Positions 34,063 to 44,940 of a stretch of DNA of 64,000 bases are shown here, in pieces. The first letter of the stretch is position 1. Each line of letters begins with the position of its first letter. The stretch comes from Obelidium mucronatum (Eukaryota > Chytridiomycota > Chytridiomycetes > Chytridiales > Chytriomycetaceae): positions 49,015 to 113,014 of the forward strand of contig JAIVFH010000106.1 of assembly GCA_025765595.1 (NCBI GenBank), given 5' to 3'. A program made the translations under genes and the position numbers. Under the pieces are notes generated by a model that was not told where the DNA came from, searched no databases, and saw only the letters and a list, made by a program, of their open reading frames with translations.

Positions 34063-37000
34063 TCATAAAACATCAGCGGTGAGATCAGGGGGTGGCGGCG
34101 ATGGAGAAAGCGCCTGCTTTGCTTCGAATATCTGGGAAATTACAAAACACGATCATAAATACACAAACACACAGGGTATAAAATTCGTGCAAGGCCAAAA
34201 CTCAACTCTTCGCGCCAGTAGTCGCACAGTTCCCATATATCCCACTACATGCCACGAGAATTCAATTCCAAACATTTGCTTGATTCCATAAACAATTCTT
34301 TTGGCGACATTCTCCTTGTAAATTCGAAAATCGGCTTCAAAAAAAAATACTGTTAGAAACACACCCAACCAAGCCAAATAAAAAATGTACTCATTCTCAC
34401 TCAAATCTTTGATCCACTCATCCATTTCTACACGAGCCAGGATATCCTCATTCACATCCAGTGGTATTCCGCCCTTGCCCAGCACATCGACATCCACACA
34501 CCGCTCCACATGAACCCTCAAAAACGCTTCAATCCGCAAAATCTCATTCTCATTCTTTTCCAATCCCCCCAACTCTTGCCCTGCGCGCCCTACAACCACA
34601 GCCCCACTATCATCCATCCACTGGAAACACTCTGCAACAATCTCAAAAGGTTTCGAAATCGCAACCACAGAATATCCTCCATCGTAATGATACCGCGCTT
34701 CATAGGTACCCACTTGCCACGGTATCTTTCCCCGCCGAAAACAAAGATTCCCAGTAACAACACGGAGTCCTTGATCTTCATCGCTAGGTCGAACTTGGAC
34801 AATTGTTTTCCCAAACATCAGTTTTTGCTCTATGGGAAGAGAAATGGTTCGTTTACGTGCGGTGCTGCGCGTCTGTCGTGGTTCATTGGTGAGGGAAGGC
34901 AATGGAATATGGGGATCATTTGGTGTGGGCCCTGACACACTTTCTCCATCGCTAGTGCTATTTGTGGTACTGGAAACGGGAATCTTTGTCATCAACGGAA
35001 CCGTGTCGTCATCCTCATTCTTGACTGTTGCTGTAAGAAACATCCATCGACTGTACGATTTTGAGGTGGTCACCTCGGTTGACAAGTTTTCTCCAGCGGG
35101 GTATATTCCAATCCAGTCCCTCCTTTTGAGAGTCTCTCGGGCGCATGTGAATTGGATTGTTATGGGGTTACCCAACTGAAACCGTTGGATATTACTTGAG
35201 CTGAAGAACAAAGGGTATGGACTCGTGATTGGAAAAGTTATCGTGTAAAGTTGGCGTGGGAGAAACTGTGTTTGAGACCAGTGTGACCTATAAAACAAAT
35301 CTAATGAGTGAGAACACCAAAACAACGAAAAACATGATGAGTTATTCCCCCTACCCTGCAAACTTTTCAACGTTTGATTTCACAATATTTCTAGCACCAG
35401 TTACAATCTTATCCACTCTTGGTTTCACTTCATTCACTGCTTCTTGGACAACTGCAGCGATGGGGGATTTGACCTTCTTCAGACTTGACGAACTCATGGT
35501 TTTTGATAGATATGAGCCGCTTTCATAAGATCGCGACATCATTGATGCTGAAGAGTGAGAATATCCGTCAAATGAGCCTGATAATCGGTCATAACTGGAT
35601 TGCCCCGAATTCCGACCCGGATTAGAAAAGGATCGCGACATTCCAATGCCTACCCCACTTGGAGACCATTCCTGCTCATCATTTTCATCATCTCCATCGG
35701 ACCCTGAATCCATTTTTATATTTCCATCTTCATCATCCACAGACCGTCGTGGCCCTGTTGCTGTTGCTGAAATTGAGCTCCCACCTTTCATTAAAATACC
35801 CTGGTCAAAGTCTTCATCTTCCTCAGATGAAAACATGAATGACCGTCCAGGTGAAGCTGCCGCATTACTTCTCCCCCATTCACCACTTCCAACCCGATTA
35901 AAGGCACTGCTTCCAAAACCACCCCCAGAACCAAGACTCTTCATGAACCCACCGCCACTGCTGCCAAACCCGCTCCCTACATCACTCATAACTCGTCTTG
36001 ACCCTAAAACACCACTTCCGCCGCCTATCCTCCGCCTCAACCCTCTCATCGACGCAACACTATTCCCATTCCTCCCCGTCCCGCGCACAAATAAAAAATC
36101 ATCAATCACACCACCCCCTCCACCAATAATACTACCACTCCCACCACCCACGCCACCACCACCACCACCAACAGCACCCCCATTCACCAACAAATCATCC
36201 ACCAGATTCTGACTCCTCACTGAATCCCCATACCGCCTCCTCATATGCGGAGCCTCCACAAGAAATACAAAACACCATCCACTCAACTGCCCCAAAACAG
36301 TCACCATCAACACATGCGGACTTCCCGTGACAACCGTAACGCCCCACGCACTGGCCGCAGCCGCCCACGCATTCGGGTGGTTCAGGAACCGGTACAAACC
36401 CGTGTATGTCGGGCCTTGCGATAACGTGGGGTGGTTTGTTTGTTTGGTGGGTGTGGTTAGACTGTCGATAAAGAAATCACCGAAAAACCAGCCGTATTCG
36501 CCCAGGGTTTTGTGGATTGAGAATGTTGTCCATATGTGAAGTAGGATGAGAATCTATGGCGGAAAAAAATAAAACGATTCAATAAAATAGGGGAGGTGTT
36601 GTTGTTAGGTGGGACTCACAAGTGCAACAGTATGTTTCAGCATGACACTCCCAACCAGCCAAACTTCAGGCGGCTTGTAAAGCATGAAAGCGCACAAGAA
36701 AAACGAAATATAGGTCATGGACTGGCAAAGGTTGTATATGCTGGGTAACCGCATCAGAAGCTGTCTCTCTTTTTTCAACAAACACACTTTCACTCACATT
36801 TTCCAATGCCGGAACGCGTCAAACGAAGTTTCCCCAAATTTGATGAAATGGCGACTCCAAAAAGTATACTTGCTTTGTAAATGCAAAATGTATCCAAGTA
36901 CACCGCTGAAAACGAGTCTCCAAAACAAGGCTTGCCTATGTACAATGAGCGGGTTTTTAAACAAGAAATCGAAAGGAAAAAAAAACAAAATCACTCTTTT

Positions 37001-38594
37001 TCAACGGACTTACCCAACAAAATACCAAACCTTCCAATTCTTTTCATGATTTTCACCAACCCGACCAACAACAATGGCATTCAGAAACGTCAACACCCAA
37101 ACCAAAACCGTCAACACATCTGTACTTCTGAAGGGGTCAAAGTTCTTGAATATCAGCAAGTCGCGTCGAAACAAGGACTGCAGCACTGTTTTTTTTTTTT
37201 TTTTTTTAATTTTTGGAGTCAGTGAGTTCGAATTTCCAGTTGAAACTACAAACCTTCAGTACTACTCTCTTCCGCAACATTCCCATACGTCCTCTCAAAG
37301 TGATGACTTTCCACGAAAAAGAAAAACAGAATTTGCGACAAGTGAGCCCCCAACGAGACGAAAAAAACTGTATAACTCTTCGCAATCAATGCTGTGGCGT
37401 AGAACCCAATATACCCCACAGAGTACATGGGATGCGGCGCCAATTCAAAAGACGAAGCAGGCGGCGGCGCTGTTGGAGAATACGGGGTTTTCGAGTCGGT
37501 TGTTGGGGTTGTGGGTTCATTGACTTGATAAAAGAAAAAGTCGCCCCAATCTGAAAAAACAAGAAAGATATGAATTAAACAAAACATACAAGGTCGAGTA
37601 TGAATCCCTCCAGGGAGTATAGATACAAAAAAAAATTAAATACATACACCAAGCGAAATCAGATACAACGCGATTCCCTTCCATCTTGATTCCATAATTA
37701 ATAAGCAACAAGAGAGTCCCCGCTGAATACCGAAACCAATCTCTCCACCCAATCCCAAACAACTCTGGCCCGTTTCCATCGTACACGGGCGGTTTGAAGT
37801 AGGCAATCCCAAACAACGTATGACTCAAGAAATCATTCACAAGAACTGTATCCACAAACGCACGAAACAGAATCCACGTCGTAAACTCAACCGGCAGGCT
37901 CTAAATAATAATAAAAAAAATTACAGAATGAAAGGGAAACTTAGTGTTCCTTGCGAAACCTTCCCTCTCCCTCCTTGACAACAACTCCCAAGAGAAGGAA
38001 AAACTACTACTCACATTAAACTCTTTATCATCCAAATCAAGCTTCTTGATAATCTCGCCAATGAAATAAGTCTGCCACACGCCTCGCCGTTTCCCCGCAT
38101 TCTGTCCAAACCCATACCGCTTCGCAAACCGGACAAGCAGATTCCAATCCGATTGAGATCGCAACATTAAGCCCAGCAGTACGTTATATCCGACTCGCCA
38201 GAAGATGAATAAAGCCAGATAATATTCTTTTCGGAGTCGCACGAGTAGGAACACTGATACAGTCAAGGCAATCGAAAAGATGATAGACCAGTCAAAGATT
38301 GATGAAGGGAACAAGAGACAGTGGATCAGAGAATGTATTGTGGGGATTTGAAAGACTGGCGAAAACCCAAAAAAACAGAGAGATGGAGAGCATATGGTGT
38401 CAGATGTGAGTTCAAAGAGCAGCCACCCTCTTCTTACCAGTGCCGGCTTTAGTTCTTCCTACGGGCACGATTGCAATATCATTGTGATGCAATGGTTCCT
38501 GGAGGTTGTTCCTCGTTTGGTTTTTGCGTTCGACTTCTCGCACCAACAACTTTTGCAGCTTGCTTTCCTTCTCTTGTCCGTCTTCTTTCGACAT
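34063..38594 (-). CDS. CHO2: Phosphatidylethanolamine N-methyltransferase (CHO2 type)
   Basis: ER enzyme that makes the first methylation from phosphatidylethanolamine towards phosphatidylcholine, using S-adenosylmethionine. Exon 1 starts at ATG 38594 (MSKEDGQEKESK) and ends IVPVGRTKAGT at 38438. Exon 2 begins at 38355 (VFQIPTIHS). Multiple TM exons follow with ALFIFWRVGYNVLLGLML, FTTWILFRAFVDTVLVNDF, FELAPHPMYSVGYIGFYA (methyltransferase core) and TYTGLYRFLNHPNAWAAAA then EAPHMRRRYGDS. A Gly/Ser-rich insertion (35500-36200) precedes the C-terminal domain: RDWIGIYPAGE, IPWQVGTYEARYHYDGGYSV, ISKPFEI. The last intron (34206-34132, donor GTTGAG) leads to IFEAKQALSPSPPPPDL. Landmark order matches fungal CHO2 well; exon borders in 36400-37850 are approximate. 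Confidence 0.9.
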
Positions 38595-38858
38595 GATGAA
38601 GATCTTGGATTTATCTATCTTCCTTTTGTGACCAAGATGCCGTCTCAAAGAATTGAGAGAATCGATGTTGAACAGTTGTGCGACAGATTTTTTGTCAGAA
38701 ATGCAAGGTGTCAATTACACTCGTGGGTGCGAGGATCTGATAAGCTTCTTTTGTGAGCAATCAAAGTGGCAACGGTATACATAAAGCCTCATCCAAGAAT
38801 TCTCATATTATACCAAAATATGCAAATTTCCTACTCAGTCAGTTCCCAGGTTTTTCTT
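38595..38858. other. Spacer between CHO2 and PIF1-A copy 1
   Basis: About 260 bp with no supported gene. It probably contains the CHO2 promoter and the 3' end of the PIF1-A1 transcript. Confidence 0.35.
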
Positions 38859-41355
38859 TCAAAAAGAACTCAATGCCTTATTGAACGCCACAACCTTGGG
38901 ATGCGCAAGAACCTTCTCCTTCTTAAAGTTCAAAACCTGCAATCCATCCAACTTGACGGCCCGTGATAGCGCAACATAGCTTTGCCCCTTTTCAAACACC
39001 TTGCCCAAATCGATACGCAGTAGAGGTAGTGTTTGGCCTTGGCTCTTGTGAATGCTCCTATGAAAAAATAGAAAAACAACGCGTTGTTTCGAATTTCAAA
39101 AAGAGACGTTAATCGGGCGGGGAAAAAAAGCAACTAACAATGCATAGGCAAGAACCAACGGAATCTGATAGAAGAGGAATAAGCAACGAAACTAAACATC
39201 CAACAAAAAATTGTCTATACCTGATCTTTCGTAACTGAGATATTTCCCACATCCAACTTCCATTGTTCCTATTTTGAAATCCCCCTTCAGTATTCAAGTC
39301 CCGAAAAGAAAGTATATACACATACTGCAACATACATATGAAACAGTCCTACGAACAGTCGCATCCGAATTCGGACTAACTCTGAAATCCACAACAGGCA
39401 AGCTATCCTCCTCGAATCCAACCACAATCCCCATGCTCCCATTCACAAGGTTCATATCAATGTTGTTTTTAATCATCATCACTTGCGCTCCAACCTTCAG
39501 TTCCAACAACTCTGTCGCGTTGCATTCCTTGTCCAGTCGCTCGTATAAACGATTGTCATCGGTACCCCCGCGACGCGCTTTGAAAAAGTGCGACTGCCCG
39601 CGGAGTTCAGCGAGATGGCGCTTGTTGCATGCGTCGACTTCGTTTCTCAGTGCGAATCTGAATTATTTTTTGCCCCCAAAGCGTCAGCCCAAAAATTCAA
39701 AAGAGATAAAAACTCAACAATTCTGTGGGAACTAAACCGCCCAGATTCGACAACGGACGAGAAAGCTTCTTGAGCGTTTCTTCAGTTTGAAGAGACACCT
39801 CGCCCATTCGTATTTCATTGAGGATCTTGATAAACTCGGCATCCTTCTGACGGAACACTTCCTTCAACTTCAGAAGAAGCAAAAAAAAAAAAATAAAAAA
39901 AAAAGCTTGCAATTTTAGCATAGAAGGAAAACCCTGCTCATCAAGAACCGTTCCAAACCATAATCGTCTTGGTCATGCATTCCTTCCACCCATCCGCCTC
40001 AAACGCAAACTTGACTTCCCTCTTGTTCACTGGCGGAAGTTGCATAAAGTCCCCGCAAACAATCAACTGAATTCCTCCAAACGGTCGAGGATCATTGCGA
40101 ACGTGTTTTGCGATTTGATTCAGTTTGTCAAAGAATTGACCTTCTACCATAGAAACTAAAAATATTGGATGGAAGTGATAAAAATATTGAATTATAACTA
40201 TTAGCCGCGTTATAAACGTAAAAAAAAACTCTATTACTTTCGTCGATAATCAAGACTTTGACTGCTTTCCATCTCTGCATGCTTTTTCGATTTGCTTGGA
40301 TCTTTTTTACTAGATCTTTGACTGGCTCTGTTTTTTTATTTTTGGGTTTGGTATCAGTTAGGAATTCAAAAAACAAAGACGTTCACTGCCTGCGGCAGTA
40401 TCGTTTCTGAAAAAGGATCCGATATGCACCGCCTTCGGCGGTAGAATTTCGCCTTCGGCGATAGGACCTTCGGCGAAAAGAACACACCAATGGCAAGACC
40501 ACACCCTGCAAAAGAGTGAAGAGTCACTCCTCCAATATTAGTCGCCGCGATTCCTATAAAAAACAAGACTTAGAAAAAGCACATGATACAAAAAAAAAAT
40601 AATATACCAGTCGGAGCAGTAATTGCAATCTGATCCCTCGTCATTCTCGTTCGTAAACCATTAATAATCTGCCTCATGAGAACAGATTTCCCAGTACCAG
40701 CAGACCCAGTATAAAACAAGTTTTCGCCGTTTGCAACCAAATCCAAAACGCGAGATTGTTCGTTTGTAAGAGTAATGCCAGGTTCTGAAGCAACTTTGAA
40801 AGGAGCAGTAGAAGAGGAGTTGGATGTAGTAGATGGATCTGTTGGATTGGATCGTTTTCCGAGTGGTTTTGTTGCTGCTGTTGCCCGCAAGGAAGAAGTA
40901 GAGAGCGCCTTTGACACTGGATCGTCGAATCTGAATTCCGTCTTTCCAGATTTTGAGGAGGATGCTGCCTTGTAGGCTGATGAATGTGACTTGTAAGACG
41001 AAGAAGAGTAAGAGGATGTTGTTGGATACGAGGGGGTGGACCCAAAGCCTGGAGGAAGCACTCTCTTCTGCGGCAGGGCCTGAGTGTTGGCTTCCAGGGG
41101 TCTCTTGAGACTCGACTTGTTTGCGCTTAGAAACGCGGCTTCCGCATCGATCGCCTTTGTCCGCAGCTCGCCCTGGCCAGACCGGGCGTCCATCGACAGT
41201 GTCTTTGCCAGCGCGGGTGCCCAGCTGCCCGCTGCTGAAGCGGCCGCAGCAGCCGGCGGCGACGCCTGGCGCTTGAAGAAGCCGAGGACCGACGGCGTCG
41301 CTGTTGCTGCGGGCGAAGTTGTCGAAGTTGTTGTTTGGCGGCGGTGGTTGTACAT
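38859..41355 (-). CDS. PIF1-family helicase, copy A1 (complete)
   Basis: Starts at 41355 (MYNHRRQ) with a Ser/Thr/Ala-rich disordered N-terminus that includes SVLGFFKRQ, then the helicase core: [21 protein letters not shown], Walker [35 protein letters not shown] plus VSMVEG across an intron, [63 protein letters not shown] and [16 protein letters not shown]. The end reads [11 protein letters not shown] (stop 38859-38861). Many short introns are present, one (40491-40329) with strong UUCG-type hairpins. Everything from 38950 upward is repeated at 44941 and above. Its unique 3' tail shows this is the original A gene. All motifs are intact. Confidence 0.87.
40387..40475. repeat. Cluster of GC-rich CTTCGG hairpins in a PIF1-A1 intron
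   Basis: Four small GC palindromes sit in AT-rich intron sequence: TGCC-TGC-GGCA (40387-40397), ACCGCC-TTC-GGCGGT (40428-40442), TCGCC-TTC-GGCGA (40449-40461), and a partial CCTTCGG at 40467-40473. Each of the last three contains the C(TTCG)G tetraloop core. They look like the mobile GC-rich double-hairpin elements of fungal mitochondrial DNA, but they lie in a nuclear gene. Confidence 0.75.
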
Positions 41356-41527
41356 TCGGACTTTTGTTTTTGTCGTTTGTCCAAAGACAACATATTCACT
41401 TTTATTCACTTTTATTCGTTTTTCAAAGCAGTGTTTGATGCATGGCGGAAAGGCACGGGAGCAGAGTTGGAGTCTTCGTTGAATAGCTTTGAACAGTAAA
41501 GTTTTTGCAAACAAAGACTCCGACAAA

Positions 41528-42604
41528 TCAGTTTACTGATGGCCAAAACAAACTGCCAATAAAAGAAAACAGAGATTCCCGTTTAATCGCCGCTGCAGCT
41601 GCGGCATCGACGCGTTTGTCGTTGAGAAGCACGCGGACGACTTCGGAGTGGCCGTTGCGCGCGGCGATTCTCAGGGTGCGGCTGTCTTCGGCGGCAGGAT
41701 CGACGCGCGGGTCGGCGAGCAGCGCGGCGACAGCGGCCGCGTGGCCGTTCTTCGCGGCGGACCACAGCGCGCAGTTCGCAAACACGCCGGGGTCGACTTG
41801 AAGTTGCGCCTGCGAAAGTAGCACGCCGAGACGCAAAGTCGTGATCAGAGCTGGGATCTACCTGCGGGTACTTCTGCAGCAAGAGCGCAACGACAGCGGC
41901 GTGTCCCTTGATTACCTGCCCATTGTATTCCATCAGTTTCCAAACGCGGTCGGATCCGCCCCGCTTTCCAACAAGAACGAAACAAGCCGCAAGTTCCCAC
42001 AGCTGCAGGCCCATCTAAACAGAATACCATCATTCAGATCCAGAAGGTGGTTACGCGGAGTAGTTGCTTGACCAGCTGGACACATGAAAGTAACTCTTGT
42101 ACAATTCGGTACCCAAGAGTATCCGACACGGTACAGTTTTCCATACGCCAAATATTTTTAGAGAGAAACATTTGCTCATAGAGAACCGCTTTGTAAATCC
42201 ATGGCAGAGAGTACCAAACGTCTACATTGGCGTTGAGATGATTCAAGAAAGTACTCATTGACGTTATTTCATCATTGTCCCTTGACTGATTCGATTCTGT
42301 CATCGCCAGTACATCTTCTACGCCCCTTCTTGCTCATTGATATTCCCTGCATCCTCACATGTCGACGGGCATGATGGTAGTCATTCAAGAGAGTGCGCCC
42401 AAACAACTTGTTTGATGAAAGAGCAAGATTCTGAACGTCAAAAGAGGCGATTGAAACATGCAACAGGATTTTATCAAGGATTTCGCGTGGAATATTGTAG
42501 ATTGTTGTAGTAGCTTTAGAGTTTGCGATCACTACTTTTGGCACAGTTCCAATGGTCGTCTTTGCTGCTAATGCTAGCTGAAGGGCACTTGCAATCCAAT
42601 CCAT
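41528..42604 (-). pseudogene. F-box/ankyrin-repeat gene, copy 1 (shortened and frame-broken)
   Basis: Same gene as the intact copy at 47495-48691. The start at 42604 (MDWIASALQLALAAKTTIG) and the F-box-like region (IYNIPREILDKILLHVSIAS) are present, but the frame is lost after about residue 105. The ankyrin part is spread over three frames, and about 125 bp of ankyrin-coding sequence found in copy 2 (about 47801-47930) are missing near 41830. The final repeats and the C-terminus (FSFIGSLFWPSVN) remain. The deletion is too large for a simple sequencing error, so this copy is probably decaying, although the single-base breaks could be errors. Confidence 0.65.
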
Positions 42605-43105
42605 ACGACTTTTTTTAAACTTTTTTCAAGTCTTTTTCTGTTTTGGGTCACTTTCTCACATTTATGAGTGCGTGGAACGAAGACGTAGGCAAGTTCCACG
42701 TTATTGATATTCTTGATACAAACCAAGAAAAATTTCTGGCAGTTGCGATCCCGCCAACTTACAAGGCTTGAAAGTCCACTCAAGTCCGCGTCGGAAGCAG
42801 GAGGGGTTCAATACTCCATCACCCAACGGTAAGGCAGGAAAAAACCAGGTGCACACCATCAACAGCCCATGATCAAACTGCAATCACTTCCAAAACCTTT
42901 CGGCAAGTAAAGAATATTTATCAATCTCAAAAATAAAGGGCAGTAACAAAGTCTCAACTTGTTTTGAGAAGATTTTAATATCCAACTTCTACTGCTACTC
43001 CCAATGTTGATACTCTACTACTTCCCAATGCTTGTTCACTACTGCTACTCCCATCCATCTGCTCAAAACTTGAACCCAAGCTCAAACTTTTCATTTTCTT
43101 GACTA
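42605..43105. other. Spacer between F-box/ankyrin copy 1 and lectin copy 1
   Basis: Contains the frameshifted equivalent of the small plus-strand ORF seen at 48739-48948 (ATG at 42664) and an AT-rich tail region. No other gene was seen. Confidence 0.35.
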
Positions 43106-43606
43106 TTACATCCCCCACAAGAGCAACTGCTTCCCAGTATTCTCTCCCTGCACATTCAAACACATATCCTTTGATTTCAAATAACTCCCAGAAACAGTCC
43201 ACTGCTGAGCCGCATTCTGCCCATTCGAGAACCTGAAACAATCATAGAGCTGCACAGAATTATTTGGACCACCGCTATCCAAACACTTGCCCGAGCGCGG
43301 GTTGTAGATGGCTCCCGGTTGATTTGGATGGCGGGCCCACACTTGGTTCGCGCCGCCCGTGCACGTCCAGGCAATCACTTTCGAGTAGTTGTCGGTTCCC
43401 CAGTTATCAACGTCGACGCAGACTGTACTCCATTGCCAAGAACAGTCGAAAAATGGTGGATACCAGACGGCACGGCATCCCTTGTCGACAAGTGCTCTGG
43501 CGTAAATTGGTCCAGACGTTGGGAGAACTACTGGTCCAGTGGGAGGAATCCCGGCTGCCATGACGACACTGGCCATTAGGAAAAGAGACGCTACAGTCTT
43601 GAACAT
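43106..43606 (-). CDS. Secreted ricin-B-type (beta-trefoil) lectin-like protein, copy 1 (C-terminus frameshifted)
   Basis: Signal peptide MFKTVASLFLMASVVMAAG, then a compact carbohydrate-binding domain with the QxW-type pattern: AWTCTGGANQVWARHP, SGKCLDSGGPNNSVQLYDC, AAQQWTVSG and DMCLNVQGENTGKQLLLWG. Relative to copy 2 it has one extra base (about 43112), so it ends at LLLWGM and lacks the last 15 residues with the final Cys. No catalytic domain accompanies the lectin. It lies 390 bp upstream of the truncated PIF1-C1 on the same strand. Function as a secreted glycan binder is inferred from the fold. Confidence 0.8.
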   Translation of the reverse strand: MFKTVASLFLMASVVMAAGIPPTGPVVLPTSGPIYARALVDKGCRAVWYPPFFDCSWQWSTVCVDVDNWGTDNYSKVIAWTCTGGANQVWARHPNQPGAIYNPRSGKCLDSGGPNNSVQLYDCFRFSNGQNAAQQWTVSGSYLKSKDMCLNVQGENTGKQLLLWGM

Positions 43607-43651
43607 AGAGAAAAACAGATTGTGTATGATTTATCTGGAGCTTCGTACCTT

Positions 43652-43664
43652 CGCTTTTTATACC
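43652..43664 (-). promoter_or_regulatory. TATA-like box of lectin copy 1
   Basis: The minus strand reads GGTATAAAAAGCG about 48 bp upstream of the lectin ATG at 43606, a plausible TATA box. The same element precedes copy 2 at 49725-49735. Confidence 0.55.
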
Positions 43665-43995
43665 AGTTTTTGGGCTAAAAAGCCGAGAAAATTTGGGGTC
43701 ACATGGCCACAAATGACATCAAAGTCCACCCTGTAAGTCCACCCCTTACAATGGTTCAGCCTGTAACGTATTTTAAAACGTGTTATTTGAGAGCTCTTGT
43801 TTTAGTGAAATAGACGTTTCCGTTTTTTGGTGGCAACGGACAAAAACATTCCGAATGGGCAGATTCCAAAGCTTGAAGTCCACCCTTGATATACCCTTGT
43901 CAAGCTCTTAATCTTGCACCTCTTTACAATCTTATTTGTTTATTTTGCAGCATACTCTACCAAATGACTCAAAAAAGGACTTTCCTAAACAGTTT

Positions 43996-44482
43996 TCACA
44001 ATGTCAACAGCTCCCGATTAAACTGAATCACTTTCGAATGCGCTGCAACTTTCTCCCGCCGAAAATTGAGCACCTTGACATACAATAACAGGCGATCAGA
44101 GGTCCAACCAGCCAATCAAACAAAAAACCACGATTTATAAAACGAACCTGAAGTCCTTCCAAAGAAACAGCTCTCGACAGTGCGACATAGCTCTGCCCCT
44201 TTTCAAACACTTTTCCAAGATTAACGCGTAGAAGCGGAAGCGTCTGCCCTTGGCTCTTGTGGATACTCCTGTAAAGTGGCCAGAGAATCAGCAGTTTGTA
44301 GGCAAAGAATCGAATAATCTTATGTCAACTTTGGAGTTTTTAAAAGGAATTATGTACGAAATCCCCAAACCTGCTCTCTTGTGGCCTTCACAACTCTATT
44401 CTGTTCATAGACCCATTGATCCTAACAAAAAAGATATTATATTTAGTTGCAAAGAAATATCAATGAGTACTGTCTCAGTTAC

Positions 44483-44553
<71 letters not shown>

Positions 44554-44877
44554 CCAAGCCCACAAGAACTAACCAGAAACACAACAAACCGACTCGGCCC
44601 ATTCAAAAAATCAACCACAGGATTCCCCGTATTTTCTTCAAACCCAACCACTTTCCCCATACTCCCATTCACAAGACCCATATCGAATTTGTTTTTAATC
44701 AACATGACTTGAGCCCCGATTTTGAGTTCTAACCGTTCCGGCGCCATGCAGTCTTTGAATTTATCGTAATAAACGGGATCTCCAAAAGTTCGCGCAAGGA
44801 ACACGTGTTTTTCGCCGGGGAGTCGGGCGAGGTGGGTTTGATTACAGGAATCAACTTCATTCCGCATGGCGAACCTA
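43996..44877 (-). pseudogene. PIF1-C1: 5'-truncated copy of PIF1-C (C-terminal half only)
   Basis: Begins inside the PIF1-C gene at [18 protein letters not shown] and continues with [20 protein letters not shown], an intron containing a long A/T homopolymer, [33 protein letters not shown] and the end [11 protein letters not shown] (stop 43996-43998). It lacks Walker A, Walker B and all N-terminal motifs, so it cannot be an active helicase by itself. The 5' limit coincides with the duplication junction at 44877. Confidence 0.8.
44484..44549. repeat. Long poly-A (poly-T on coding strand) tract in PIF1-C1
   Basis: An uninterrupted run of about 66 A on the plus strand, placed in an intron of the PIF1-C fragment and bordered by GTTACC on the left and GTAACC on the right (GTTAC/GTAAC being inverted). 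The corresponding run in copy 2 is about 57 A. Confidence 0.9.
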
Positions 44878-44940
44878 TTTTTCTTTTTTTAAAAAAAAGA
44901 ACATTTACATGTCAAAAAGAGATGCATGGGTTATTATCAC
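44878..44940. other. Filler sequence at the duplication junction
   Basis: 63 bp present in neither flanking copy at the matching position. It starts with a T/A-rich run (TTTTCTTTTTTTAAAAAAAA-like) and supplies the stop codon (44937-44939) for the truncated PIF1-A2. Its origin was not identified. Confidence 0.75.

Larger units (their letters stand above)
38950..44877. repeat. Direct tandem duplication, unit 1 (about 5.9 kb)
   Basis: From AACTTGACGGCCCGTG at about 38950 to GCATGGCGAACCTA at 44877 the sequence is repeated in the same orientation at 44941-50937. It covers most of PIF1-A, the F-box/ankyrin gene, the lectin and the 3' half of PIF1-C. The copies differ by scattered substitutions and small indels. 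Confidence 0.9.

Noticed and set aside
44405..44602. Poly-Phe or poly-Lys ORFs over the A/T homopolymer
   Set aside because: They come from reading through an intronic homopolymer.
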